From Kineococcus rhizosphaerae (GTDB lineage Bacteria; Actinomycetota; Actinomycetes; Actinomycetales; Kineococcaceae), in NCBI RefSeq assembly GCF_003002055.1, contig NZ_PVZF01000013.1, positions 108,721-172,720 of the forward strand: 64,000 nt of DNA, given 5' to 3'. Shown in pieces: positions 24,900 through 32,770 of the stretch. The notes below the pieces were generated by a model, which was given only the letters and a program-made list of their open reading frames with translations, searched no databases and had not been told where the DNA came from. Both the position numbers and the translations under genes were made by a program. Each line of letters begins with the position of its first letter. The first letter of the stretch is position 1.

Positions 24900-25217
24900 G
24901 TGACGCGCGGCTTCATCCCCCAGCGCGACGAGAACGGCAACGAGGACTGGAGCATCATGCGGGTCGACCTCGACTTCGAGGTGCCCGACCACGTCTTGGA
25001 CGACGCCCCCTCCCGGCGAGGCGACATGCCTCGCCGCTGTGCGCAGTACCCCGGCGTGGAAGGCCGCGACATCGTCGACTTCCTCCTGGACAACGGCGTC
25101 TCAGTCGGTGCTCACGATGTGACCACTGCCGGCCAGATCGCCCGGGACCTCGACTCCACCACGGTGCTGACGCTGCTGTCCTGGGTGCGCCGGGCCTCCG
25201 CAGCACGCCCCACCTGA
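24900..25217 (+). CDS. Hypothetical protein
   Basis: The 105-aa product is not recognised. It is acidic and soluble, with no membrane helix or signal. The start GTG 24900 has GGAGG 7-9 bp upstream, which supports translation. Visible features are an early DENGNEDWSIMRVDLDFEVP strand-rich segment and a C-terminal helical half. It is followed by a DUF6924-type gene in the same direction after 151 bp. Confidence 0.45.
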   Translation: MTRGFIPQRDENGNEDWSIMRVDLDFEVPDHVLDDAPSRRGDMPRRCAQYPGVEGRDIVDFLLDNGVSVGAHDVTTAGQIARDLDSTTVLTLLSWVRRASAARPT

Positions 25218-25368
25218 CGCGCGGTCACCCCGAAGAGCGAGGAGTCGGCGCCATGGTCAGCACACCGCGAGGCGTGGAAGGCTCCCAAGTCCAGGATCCC
25301 TCAGTCCCACCCACCACTGGCGGGTGCCGACCACGAAGCCGAGCCGGCATCGAGGCGAGGAGGTAGCA

Positions 25369-25800
25369 GTGCCGGCGTTGCCGTGGCCCCCGGGACCCTC
25401 ATCCACCGAGATCGGCTTCCAGACGTTGCTCGTCCGCACCGACTTCTCCCGCCCCCAGCAGTGGGACACCCTGCTTCGCGCCCTCCACACCCCCAGCGAG
25501 GAGGGGTTCGTGGCGGGCTTCGCGACGATCGACGATCCTCAGTGGCGCGACGCCACACTGGAGCAGCTCACCGCCGACGCGCCGGAGCGGGCGCTGATCA
25601 TCGTCGCCGACGCGGTCACGTTGTCATCCCCGGAGCTGGCGGCACTGGTGATCCACCTCGCCGGTGGCAGCGCGCAGCAGTTGCGGGTCACCCCCGCCGG
25701 CATGTGGGCGGTGGAGAACAACCTGTTCTGCTCCAACAGGGACTGGTCGGACTTCACCTTCGCGGCGGACGCCGATGGCATCTACCGCGGGCCCACCTGA
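25369..25800 (+). CDS. DUF6924-type protein
   Basis: The 143-aa protein shows the features of the DUF6924 family: LLVRTDFSRPQQWDTLL at the start, DDPQWRDATLEQL, LIIVADAVTLSSPE, FRV-like LRVTPAGMWAVENNLFCSN and a terminal DGIYRG. The family is widespread in actinobacteria and of unknown function. GTG 25369 has GGAGG about 6 bp upstream. It is the last gene before a 305-bp gap that holds only repeats. Confidence 0.7.
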   Translation: MPALPWPPGPSSTEIGFQTLLVRTDFSRPQQWDTLLRALHTPSEEGFVAGFATIDDPQWRDATLEQLTADAPERALIIVADAVTLSSPELAALVIHLAGGSAQQLRVTPAGMWAVENNLFCSNRDWSDFTFAADADGIYRGPT

Positions 25801-25843
25801 TCTCCCTGTCGGTGCTCCACCGCGACCGCTCGGCCACGCCGGC

Positions 25844-25874
25844 GACGTCACGGTCATCCCGCGTCGTGCGCGCT
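25844..25874 (+). repeat. 31-bp dispersed repeat, copy 3
   Basis: Starts GACGTCACGGTCATCC and ends GCGTCGTGCGCGCT; one base differs from copy 1 about 2.4 kb away. It lies 43 bp after the DUF6924 gene. Confidence 0.75.
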
Positions 25875-25925
25875 ACCGGGGAGCGGCTGACACCGACTGA
25901 GGTCCACAACCACCACCGATCCCTT

Positions 25926-25977
25926 TGACACATCGCGTGTCACCGGTGTTGTGACACATCGCGTGTCACCGGTGTCC
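25926..25977. repeat. Two 24-26 bp direct repeats with internal palindrome
   Basis: Two copies with a 26-bp period (25926-25949 and 25952-25975) are identical over 24 bp. Each contains TGACAC-ATCG-CGTGTCA, a hyphenated palindrome, followed by CCGGTGT. They sit in the 305-bp gap 25801-26105, which otherwise holds only repeat copy 3 and no convincing ORF. They could be operator sites or remains of a mobile-element end. Confidence 0.7.
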
Positions 25978-26105
25978 CGGTGCGTCACACTCCTCCCGGG
26001 GAGCTTTCCCCCGCGGAGTGCGACCGGTGGAGTGAGCCCGGTGAGGCGATGACGAACCGCGTCGACGGGCTGTCCCGCGCCGGGGAACCGCGACCTCGGG
26101 GGAGT

Positions 26106-26429
26106 TCAGGCCGAGATGCCCCGCGGCGCGGCCCGGCGTCGGCCGGCGTGCAGCAGCAGGTGCGCCTCGGCGAGCGCGATCTTCAGCTCCTCGACCTCGC
26201 GGGCCAGCTGCTTGACGCGCAGCTGCGCGAGGCTGTGCGTGGTCTCGGCGGCCGTGCGGGTCCGCAGCCCCTGCGACCCGGACTCGACGAACTGCCGGCG
26301 CCAGTTCGCGACGGCCTGGGCGGAGACGCCGGCCTCGGCGGCGGCGGCGGCGAGGGTCTTCTCGCGGGCGAGCACGCCGAGGACGACCCGGGTCTTGTCG
26401 ACGTGGCTCAGAGCGGGGGGACGGGACAC
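26106..26429 (-). CDS. IS3 OrfA-like helix-turn-helix protein (orphan)
   Basis: The 107-aa product looks like the N-terminal OrfA of IS3-type transposases: LSHVDKTRVVLGVLAREKT, a helix-turn-helix (AAAAAEAGVSAQAVANWRRQF), then a leucine-zipper-like helix (LRVKQLAREVEELKIALAEAHL). No OrfB (DDE domain) follows on either side, so it is an orphan, either a transposon remnant or a domesticated DNA-binding protein. GTG 26429 and GTG 26438 are both possible starts. It lies 47 bp beyond the last gene of the lanthipeptide operon in the same direction. Confidence 0.6.
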   Translation of the reverse strand: MSRPPALSHVDKTRVVLGVLAREKTLAAAAAEAGVSAQAVANWRRQFVESGSQGLRTRTAAETTHSLAQLRVKQLAREVEELKIALAEAHLLLHAGRRRAAPRGISA

Positions 26430-26475
26430 GGGACTCACCCTTCGTCGTCGCGCCGTGCGCGTGCACGGCGGTTCC

Positions 26476-27435
26476 TCACGGTCGTTGCTGGGCGTCCAGC
26501 AGGTCGGCGATCGCGCCCGGGTAGACGAGGAGGTCGTCGTCCCAGCCCACGAAGCGCGAGAAGTCGCTGCTGTGCAGCACGATCCGCAGCACCGTCGCCG
26601 CGTGCAGCAGGTCGCGGTCGACCCCGTGCGGGTACAGCGCGCGGACGGTGTGCGCGAGGTGGTCGAAGCCCACGGGGTCCAGGCCGTGCCGGCCGGCGCG
26701 GAACGAGAACTCGACGAGCTCACCCAGCAGGCACCCCAGGTCGAGCTCGGGGACACCGCGCCCGACGTCGGGTCCGGTCAGCACCTGCACCAGCGGGTCC
26801 CCCGCCTCGTCGAGGCCGACGACGACGTTCCCGGCCGAGAGCCAGCCGTGGACGGCGGCCGTGCTGCGGTCGGCGCGGAGGGCGAGGTCCGCCGCCAGCG
26901 CCCGCAGGAGGTCCCGGCGGCGGGCCCCGAGCCGGTCGAACAGGTGCTCGCGCCAGGTGTGGCCGGCGCGCGTGGTGGGCCGGCCGTCGAGCCAGTGCGC
27001 CAGCCGGTCCAGCCCCGGGGGCCGGGGCGGCAGGTCGGCGGCGGGCACGTCGCGCAGGTCGGCGTGGAGCCCGCCGAGACCGTGGACGACGTCGCGCACG
27101 GCCCGCCGGGTGAGGTCGGCGTCGGGGTCGGCCCGCACCACCGCCGCCAGCGTCGTCGCCCCCCGCACGTCCCACGCGACGTGGCGCGCCGACCACGACC
27201 CCGGCAGCGCGAACCGGGCGCCGGGACGGTCCGGCCGCAGGCGTTCCACGACGCTCCCGGGGTGCCACCAGCCGTCCGGGTGGTCCGGTCCGGGGGTCCG
27301 GGACCAGCGGACGCGGCCCGCGGGGGCCGGGGTGAGGGTCGTGGTCTGCAACCCGGTCCCGAACCGGGCCAGCACCCGCTCCTCCACCAGATCTTCCGCC
27401 ACCAGTTCCCCCGTCGGTTCCCGCAGGTCACGCAT
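26476..27435 (-). CDS. Degenerate APH-fold protein of lanthipeptide cluster
   Basis: The 319-aa protein has the outline of an aminoglycoside phosphotransferase: AVHGWLSAGNVVVGLDEAG at the catalytic loop and LVQVLTGPDVGRGVPELDLG where the metal-binding loop should be. Both key aspartates are gone (HGW for HGD, LTG for IDF), so it is probably not an active kinase. In an operon with class V lanthipeptide genes it may be a non-catalytic synthetase subunit (LxmX-like role); this is inference. ATG 27435 overlaps the flavoprotein gene stop by 8 bp. Confidence 0.65.
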   Translation of the reverse strand: MRDLREPTGELVAEDLVEERVLARFGTGLQTTTLTPAPAGRVRWSRTPGPDHPDGWWHPGSVVERLRPDRPGARFALPGSWSARHVAWDVRGATTLAAVVRADPDADLTRRAVRDVVHGLGGLHADLRDVPAADLPPRPPGLDRLAHWLDGRPTTRAGHTWREHLFDRLGARRRDLLRALAADLALRADRSTAAVHGWLSAGNVVVGLDEAGDPLVQVLTGPDVGRGVPELDLGCLLGELVEFSFRAGRHGLDPVGFDHLAHTVRALYPHGVDRDLLHAATVLRIVLHSSDFSRFVGWDDDLLVYPGAIADLLDAQQRP

Positions 27436-28078
27436 CGCCGGCCACCCACTCCCGCAGTTCCTCCAGGGAGGCGATCGCCGTCGGCAGGTGGGCGACCGTC
27501 CCCACCCCCTCGTGACCGGTGGACATGCTCCGTCCCCGGACCGGGGGCAGGACGGTCACGTTCTCCCGCTCGGCCAGCTCGCTGACGTTCCGCCGGTAGG
27601 CGGGGTTGCGGAAGCCGTTGGGCGGCAGCGCGGGGCAGATGACGATGGGGGCGGTGGTGCACTGCAGGGCCAGCATCGCCGGGCTGTCGCCGAACCCCGC
27701 CGACAGCCGCGCGACGAAGTCGAACGTGGCGGGGTGCACGAGGACGGCGTCGGGCCACAGGGCCAGGTCGACGTGCAGGGCCGACTCGGGCTGCTCGGGC
27801 CACTCGTCGACCATCCCCTCGGCGTCGCCGGCGGCGACGGCCAGGCTGGTCCGCGTGGTGAACCTCGTCGCCGACCGGGTCACGACGTACCGGACCGCCA
27901 GGTCGGGGTAGCTCGTCCGCAGCCACTGCAGCCACATCGGCACGAACATCGCCTGCAGGCCGCCGGAGGCCACGTAGAGCAGCCGGTGGGCGCCCAGCCG
28001 CGGGGGCGACTGGCCGGCGGCCGTGGTCTCCGTGGTGGTCCCGGTGGAGGTCCCGGTCCGGGTCTCGGTGGTGCTCAC
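27428..28078 (-). CDS. EpiD-like flavoprotein cysteine decarboxylase
   Basis: The 216-aa protein belongs to the HFCD flavoproteins: LLYVASGGLQAMFVP at the N-terminus, LALWPDAVLVHPATFDFVAR with the phosphate-binding PAT segment, and APIVICPALPPNGFRNPAY where EpiD has its substrate-clamping PxMNxxMW-type loop. EpiD-type enzymes oxidatively decarboxylate the C-terminal Cys of lanthipeptide precursors to an enethiol that cyclises to AviCys or AviMeCys. Both nearby precursors end in Cys, which fits. The first 25 residues are Thr-rich and disordered. It sits 1 bp from the LLM gene (GTG 28078). Confidence 0.82.
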   Translation of the reverse strand: MSTTETRTGTSTGTTTETTAAGQSPPRLGAHRLLYVASGGLQAMFVPMWLQWLRTSYPDLAVRYVVTRSATRFTTRTSLAVAAGDAEGMVDEWPEQPESALHVDLALWPDAVLVHPATFDFVARLSAGFGDSPAMLALQCTTAPIVICPALPPNGFRNPAYRRNVSELAERENVTVLPPVRGRSMSTGHEGVGTVAHLPTAIASLEELREWVAGDA

Positions 28079-28079
28079 C

Positions 28080-29048
28080 TCAGGCCTCCCCGTGCGCGTC
28101 GAGGATCTCGGACAGGTCCCGGGCCGCGGCTCCCGGACCCTGGGTCATGTAGGTGCCGCAGACGTTCACGACGACCTCGTCGGCGCCGTGCCGGTGCAGG
28201 TCGCCGATCCGCCCGGCGATCTGCGCGGGGGTCCCCGCGGCGATCACCCCGGTCTCGACGAGCCGGGCCGCGCGGGCGCGCGACCCCGGTTCGTCGAAGT
28301 GGATCCCGCTGCGCGCCAGCATGTCCACGTAGTGGGCGGCCTGGACGTGCTGCTCGCACGAGGCGGTGGCCGCGGCGAGGACGTCGCGTCCGGGGCGGGC
28401 GACGACGGCCTGCAGGACCGTCGCCACCCGCGGACGGTCGCGTCCGGCGCGCGCGGCGCCCGCGGCCAGGCGGGGCACCACGGTGCCGGAGAGGTGCTCC
28501 GGCGGGGTCAGCCAGGTGACGGCCCACTCGACGCTCTCCCCGGCGAGTTCAGCCATCCGGCCCCGCAGCACCCCGAGGCCGAGGTGCACGGGCGGGGCGG
28601 GGAACTGCGGCAGCCGCAGCCCGTCGGCGGGGAACTCCCCGTCGAGCCGCGTGACGGGTTTCCCGTCGAGCAGGTCGCGCACCGTCGTGACGTACTCGCG
28701 GGTCGCGGCCAGGGGGCTGCGGTACGGCGCCCCGCGCACGCCCCGCTGGAACCCGGTCGCGCCGGGTCCGAACGCGGCCACGTACGGGCGCTCGGACAGG
28801 ACCGCGACGGAGCGCGCGGCCAGGGCGGCCGCCAGCGGGTGGCGCAGCGGGGCCAGCGCGACGGCCGAGCCGAACTGCAGCCCGTGACCGGCACCGGCCA
28901 GCGCCGCGAACAGGGCGTGGGTCTCCACGCCGAACGACTGCCCGCACCACAGCCGCTGCGTGCGGGTCGCGGCGGCCAGCCGGGCGTACGGCAGCGTCTG
29001 CCCCAGCCCGGTGTGCTGGACGGGCAGGACGACGGACACGTCGTTCAC
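28080..29048 (-). CDS. LLM-class (F420-type) reductase, LxmJ-like
   Basis: The 322-aa TIM-barrel protein shows LLM motifs: SVVLPVQHTG at strand 1, GLQFGSAVALAPLRHPLAAA and PYVAAFGPGATGFQ in the middle. In class V lanthipeptide clusters F420H2-dependent LLM reductases turn dehydroalanine into D-Ala (LxmJ in lexapeptide). The position between the peptidase and decarboxylase genes supports that role here. GTG 29048 overlaps the upstream M16 stop (4 bp). The cofactor cannot be proven from sequence alone. Confidence 0.78.
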   Translation of the reverse strand: MNDVSVVLPVQHTGLGQTLPYARLAAATRTQRLWCGQSFGVETHALFAALAGAGHGLQFGSAVALAPLRHPLAAALAARSVAVLSERPYVAAFGPGATGFQRGVRGAPYRSPLAATREYVTTVRDLLDGKPVTRLDGEFPADGLRLPQFPAPPVHLGLGVLRGRMAELAGESVEWAVTWLTPPEHLSGTVVPRLAAGAARAGRDRPRVATVLQAVVARPGRDVLAAATASCEQHVQAAHYVDMLARSGIHFDEPGSRARAARLVETGVIAAGTPAQIAGRIGDLHRHGADEVVVNVCGTYMTQGPGAAARDLSEILDAHGEA

Positions 29049-30367
29049 GCGAGGACCTCCTGCTGGTGCTGGTGCTGGTGCTGGTGCTGGTGCTGGTGCG
29101 GGTGGACGGCGTGGCCGACGGCCACCGACCACGACCGGTCGGGGTGCCAGCGCGCCGCGACCGCCCGCAGGTCCTCGACGGTCAGGGCCGACAGCCGCTG
29201 CGGCAGGGTGGCGATGGCGTCGAGGCCGAGCCCCGTCGTCAGGTACGACAGCAGGCACGCCGCCCGCCCGGACTGCGAGGCGAGGGTCGTGGCGTACCGG
29301 CCGCCGGTGTAGGCCAGCGCGGCGCGCAGCTCCTCGGGGCGGGGGCCGTGCTCGGCGTAGCGGGCCAGGAGCCCGCCGATCCGGTCGTGCGCCTCGCCGA
29401 CGCGGGTGCTCGTGACGTCGGCCTCGACGAGCAGGACCGAGCGGTCGCCGTGCTCGTGCAGGAACGCCGCCGTCCGGTACGCCAGCCCGAGCTCCTCGCG
29501 CACGACCACGTTGAGCCGGGAGGAGAAGTTCCCGCCCAGGACCAGCGCGGCGACGGGCGCGGCCGGGTCCTCGGGCCCGGGGGCCGGGGCCGCCCACCGC
29601 AGGTGGGTCGCCGAGCGTCCCGCGACCTCCCGGTCCAGGTGCCCGGTCGGGCGCACGACGGGGACGGCGGGCACGGGTGCGGGGACGGCGGGGTCCCGCT
29701 CGTCGGCCCACCCCGACAGCGCACCCGCGAACGCGTCGAGGGTCGCCTCCTCGTGCAGGTCGCCGACGACGACCACGTGGGCCCCCCGCGGGCCCGTCCG
29801 CCCGGCCCGCACCGCGGCGGGGTCGGGGACGGCACCGGCGAACGCCGCCGGGGGCGCGGCGGGGAACAGCGCCACCGGCACCTCCTCGTACACGCGGCGC
29901 CACAGCGTCGCCAGGCTCCCCGCGGCCGGTTGCGACTGCACCAGCGCGCTGAAGGTGCGGCACGCCGCGAGCGCCGCGGGCCGGGGGTCCCCGGCCCACG
30001 GCCGGGTCAGGAGCGCGCCGAGCGTCGCGGCCACCACGTCCAGGTCCTCCCGGTGGGCGCTGACGGTGAGCACGAGCAGCCGGCGGCGGCGGGTCACCGA
30101 CACCGTCCCGCCCCGTTCCTCCAGCCGGTGCGCCGCCGGGTGCTCCACCAGCGCCGCCGCGAGCAGTTCCACCGCGGCCAGGTCGGCCAGCGCGGCCGGC
30201 CCCTCCCCGAGCGCGGCGACGTCGAGGGGGACGGCGAGGTGCGCGTGCACCAGCGGTGTCGTCGCCAGCCGCGAGACGACGAGGTGGACGCCGTTGCCCA
30301 GCGTGCGCTCGGCCACCCGCGGCGCCGGGACGGCCGCCCCGGGGCGCCGCAGCCGGTCCGCGCTCAC
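29045..30367 (-). CDS. M16 peptidase-like subunit without zinc site
   Basis: The 440-aa protein has the two-module M16 fold but no HxxEH motif in the first half. The second half keeps the substrate-binding Arg/Tyr element (GNFSSRLNVVVREELGLAY). Such partners pair with a catalytic M16 subunit, here encoded just upstream with a 4-bp overlap. Together they should process the lanthipeptide leader, as M16 pairs do in class V clusters. The C-terminus carries a His-Gln repeat encoded by a hexanucleotide repeat, an odd tail outside the fold. Confidence 0.82.
   Translation of the reverse strand: MSADRLRRPGAAVPAPRVAERTLGNGVHLVVSRLATTPLVHAHLAVPLDVAALGEGPAALADLAAVELLAAALVEHPAAHRLEERGGTVSVTRRRRLLVLTVSAHREDLDVVAATLGALLTRPWAGDPRPAALAACRTFSALVQSQPAAGSLATLWRRVYEEVPVALFPAAPPAAFAGAVPDPAAVRAGRTGPRGAHVVVVGDLHEEATLDAFAGALSGWADERDPAVPAPVPAVPVVRPTGHLDREVAGRSATHLRWAAPAPGPEDPAAPVAALVLGGNFSSRLNVVVREELGLAYRTAAFLHEHGDRSVLLVEADVTSTRVGEAHDRIGGLLARYAEHGPRPEELRAALAYTGGRYATTLASQSGRAACLLSYLTTGLGLDAIATLPQRLSALTVEDLRAVAARWHPDRSWSVAVGHAVHPHQHQHQHQHQHQQEVLA
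29061..29096. repeat. Hexanucleotide repeat TGCTGG x6
   Basis: Six perfect copies encode the His-Gln tail of the M16-like subunit on the minus strand. Slippage in units of six would change tail length without a frameshift. Confidence 0.9.
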
Positions 30368-31665
30368 CGCGCACCCCCGGCGTGCAGCACGACCGTCCCG
30401 GGGCGTTCGCGCAGCAGCCGCTGCGCCGCGGCCCGGACGTCGGCCGCGGTGACCGCCCGCACCTGGGCGGCGAACCGCTGCGGCAGGCCGGGTTCGTCGA
30501 ACAGCAGGGCCGAGCGCGTCGTGTCCCGCACGAGCTGGGTGGGGGAGTCCGCGCGGCGGGCCAGGTCGAACGTGGCGGTCCGGACCGCCCGGACGGCGTC
30601 GGCCGGCCCGAAGGTCCGCGCGACGCGGTCCAGGACGTCGTCGACGGTCCCGCGGGCCAGGTCGCGGTCGCCCTCGCGGTGGTGCACGACCAGGACGAAC
30701 GTCTCGGGGGTGGTCGCCATCAGCGGCCCGAACAACCCGATCGAGGTGTCCGCGGCCGCCCCGGACCCGCGCAGGGCCGCGCGCAGCAGCGAGTGCTGCC
30801 CCCGGGTGAGGACGGCGCTCAGGACGGTGGCGGCGGCGTAGGCCGGCAGGTCCCGGTCGGGACCGGCCAGCGGCCAGCCGAGGGCGAACGCGGGCCGGGG
30901 GGCCAGCGCGTCGACGTGCTCCACCGTCCGGCCCGCCGACCCGCCCGGTGCGTCCGGCACGGCGCGCAGGTGGGCCCGTTCCCGGGCGGGCACGGTGTCG
31001 AAGACCTCGCGGACCAGTGTCAGCACCTCGTTCGGGTCGTGGTCGACGCACACCCCGACGGCGGCGTTGGCGGGGGCGTACGACCCCTCGTGGAAGTCCG
31101 CGCACTCCTGCAGGGACACCGCGTGCAGGTCCTCGGGACTGCCGAAGCCGTCGTGCGCGTCGGCCCACCGCGGGTGGACCGCGGACGGCAGCACCGTCCA
31201 GGGGAACCCCCCGTAGGGTTTCCCGTGGACCTGCAGGTTGATCTCCTCCAGGACGACGTCGCGCTGCACCCGCAGGTTCTCCGGGACGAGGTCCAGACCC
31301 GCCATGCGGTCCGCCTCCAGTTCCAGGACCCGGTGCAGCAGCGAGGCCGGGGCGTTCTGGTGGTAGTCGGCGACGTCCGTGAACGTGTTGCCGTTCACCT
31401 CCCCGCCGTGCCCCTGGACCTCGGCGAAGTGCGCGCCCCGCGACACGTTCGCCGACCCCTGGAACATGAGGTGCTCGAACAGGTGGGCCAGTCCCGAACG
31501 CCCCCGGGGTTCCTCGCGGAAACCCGCCCGGTAGTTCACCGCCACGGCGCAGCCGGTCGTCCCCGGTGTCCGTTCGACGACGACCAGCAGGCCGTTGCCC
31601 AGCCGCGTCGTCAGCCGGTGGCCCGTCGCGGTGACGGCCCCGGCACGTTCGAGGGTTCCCTGCAC
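30364..31665 (-). CDS. M16 zinc peptidase, catalytic subunit
   Basis: The 433-aa protein has the inverted zinc motif HxxEH (HLFEH in GLAHLFEHLMFQG, about residues 59-63) and the third ligand Glu in LELEADRM about 75 residues on. It is the active partner of the next gene, forming a heterodimer like other two-gene M16 systems. In the class V clusters such pairs remove the leader peptide. GTG 31665 has GAGGAG 7 bp upstream and opens the operon M16-M16-LLM-decarboxylase-APH-like. The exporter in this window has lost its own protease centre, which makes this pair the likely leader peptidase. Confidence 0.88.
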   Translation of the reverse strand: MQGTLERAGAVTATGHRLTTRLGNGLLVVVERTPGTTGCAVAVNYRAGFREEPRGRSGLAHLFEHLMFQGSANVSRGAHFAEVQGHGGEVNGNTFTDVADYHQNAPASLLHRVLELEADRMAGLDLVPENLRVQRDVVLEEINLQVHGKPYGGFPWTVLPSAVHPRWADAHDGFGSPEDLHAVSLQECADFHEGSYAPANAAVGVCVDHDPNEVLTLVREVFDTVPARERAHLRAVPDAPGGSAGRTVEHVDALAPRPAFALGWPLAGPDRDLPAYAAATVLSAVLTRGQHSLLRAALRGSGAAADTSIGLFGPLMATTPETFVLVVHHREGDRDLARGTVDDVLDRVARTFGPADAVRAVRTATFDLARRADSPTQLVRDTTRSALLFDEPGLPQRFAAQVRAVTAADVRAAAQRLLRERPGTVVLHAGGAR

Positions 31666-31811
31666 GTCCGTCCTCCTCGGTCGGTGGTCCCCGGTCGGTC
31701 GATCCCCCGGTCCGGTCCCGAGGCTAGGAACGGCCCGTCGAGCACCGCTGGTCCCCGGATCGAGCCCCGGGTCGAGCCCCGGACCCGACGTCGCGGAGAC
31801 CGGGTCGGGGC

Positions 31812-32561
31812 TCAGGCGTTGAGCAGTTCCGCGTGCAGGCGCCGCGACTCCGCCGACGGGCGCAACCCCAGTTCGGTGTCCAGCAGGGTCCGCATGGCCT
31901 GGTACGCCTGCAGGGCCTCGCTGCGCCGCCCCGACTTGCCCAGCGCCTGCACCAGCCGCCCGTGCAGCCACTCGTCGAACGGGTGCTCGGCCACCAGCAG
32001 CCGCAGTTCCCCGATCAGCTCGCGGTGCCGGCCCAGGAGCATGTCCGACTCGATGCGCACCTCCACGGCGTGCGCGCGCACCTCGGCCAGCTCCAGGGCG
32101 TGCGCCTGCAGCAGCGGCCCGTGGTCCAGGCCCTCGTACGGCGCTCCCGGGCACAGCAGCTCGGCCTGCCGCAGCGCGGTGCTGGCCTCCCGGTAGCGGC
32201 CCGCGCCGAACGCGGCCCGCCCCCGGGCCACGGCGTCCCGGAACGTGCGCTCGTCGAGGGCCAGGGGGTCGACGGACAGGCAGTACCCGTTCTGGTGGGT
32301 GCTCAGGTCCTCCGCCGCCCGGTCGCTGACCCGGGCCAGGATCCGGCGCAGCTGGTAGACGTACGTCTGGGTCGTGGTGGCCGCGCTCGCGGGCGGACGG
32401 TCGTCCCACACCTCGCGCACGATGGTGTCGGCGGGCACGACGCGCCCGGCCCGGGCGAGCAGCAGGGCCAGCACCTGGCGCACCTTGGGGGCGCTCGGGG
32501 CGACGTCCACCCCGTCGACGCGCAGTTCCAGTCCGCCGAGCACGCGGTATTCGATGGTCAC
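31812..32561 (-). CDS. SARP-family transcriptional activator
   Basis: The 249-aa protein has an OmpR-type winged helix (about 1-95: YRVLGGLELRVDGVDVAPSA ... YVYQLRRIL) and a bacterial transcriptional activation domain (about 100-245, ending DTELGLRPSAESRRLHAELL). Small SARPs activate antibiotic clusters by binding direct repeats spaced by about one helical turn. GTG 32561 has AGGAGG 7 bp upstream. Downstream lies the M16 operon in the same direction (147-bp gap). Four GTGCA-type repeats lie in the divergent region with the UbiA gene. Confidence 0.9.
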   Translation of the reverse strand: MTIEYRVLGGLELRVDGVDVAPSAPKVRQVLALLLARAGRVVPADTIVREVWDDRPPASAATTTQTYVYQLRRILARVSDRAAEDLSTHQNGYCLSVDPLALDERTFRDAVARGRAAFGAGRYREASTALRQAELLCPGAPYEGLDHGPLLQAHALELAEVRAHAVEVRIESDMLLGRHRELIGELRLLVAEHPFDEWLHGRLVQALGKSGRRSEALQAYQAMRTLLDTELGLRPSAESRRLHAELLNA

Positions 32562-32675
32562 GGGAGTCCTCCTGGGTCGGCTGGGGCCCCGCGTCGGTGG
32601 TCGGAGGCTCGACCCGCGGTGCACGAGGACCACGGAACCGGTGGGGTCCGGCCGGGGACAAGCGAACGCGACCAA

Positions 32676-32716
32676 GGTGCAGTCCGGCGTGCACCCCAGG
32701 GTGTAGCCGGGGTGCA
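32676..32716. promoter_or_regulatory. Four GTG(C/T)A direct repeats, candidate SARP site
   Basis: GTGCA (32677), GTGCA (32689), GTGTA (32701) and GTGCA (32712) follow one another at 12, 12 and 11 bp on the plus strand in the 209-bp gap between the SARP gene and the UbiA gene. Such helically phased repeats are the hallmark of SARP binding sites. Their position suits control of UbiA, the SARP gene, or both. Confidence 0.6.
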
Positions 32717-32770
32717 ACTGTCGACGCACAGACCTTCCGGCGCCGCGTCCGATCCACTGGACTGCCTGCC

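Noticed and set aside
26106..26429. Complete insertion sequence
   Set aside because: No OrfB/DDE domain and no pair of terminal inverted repeats could be identified around it.
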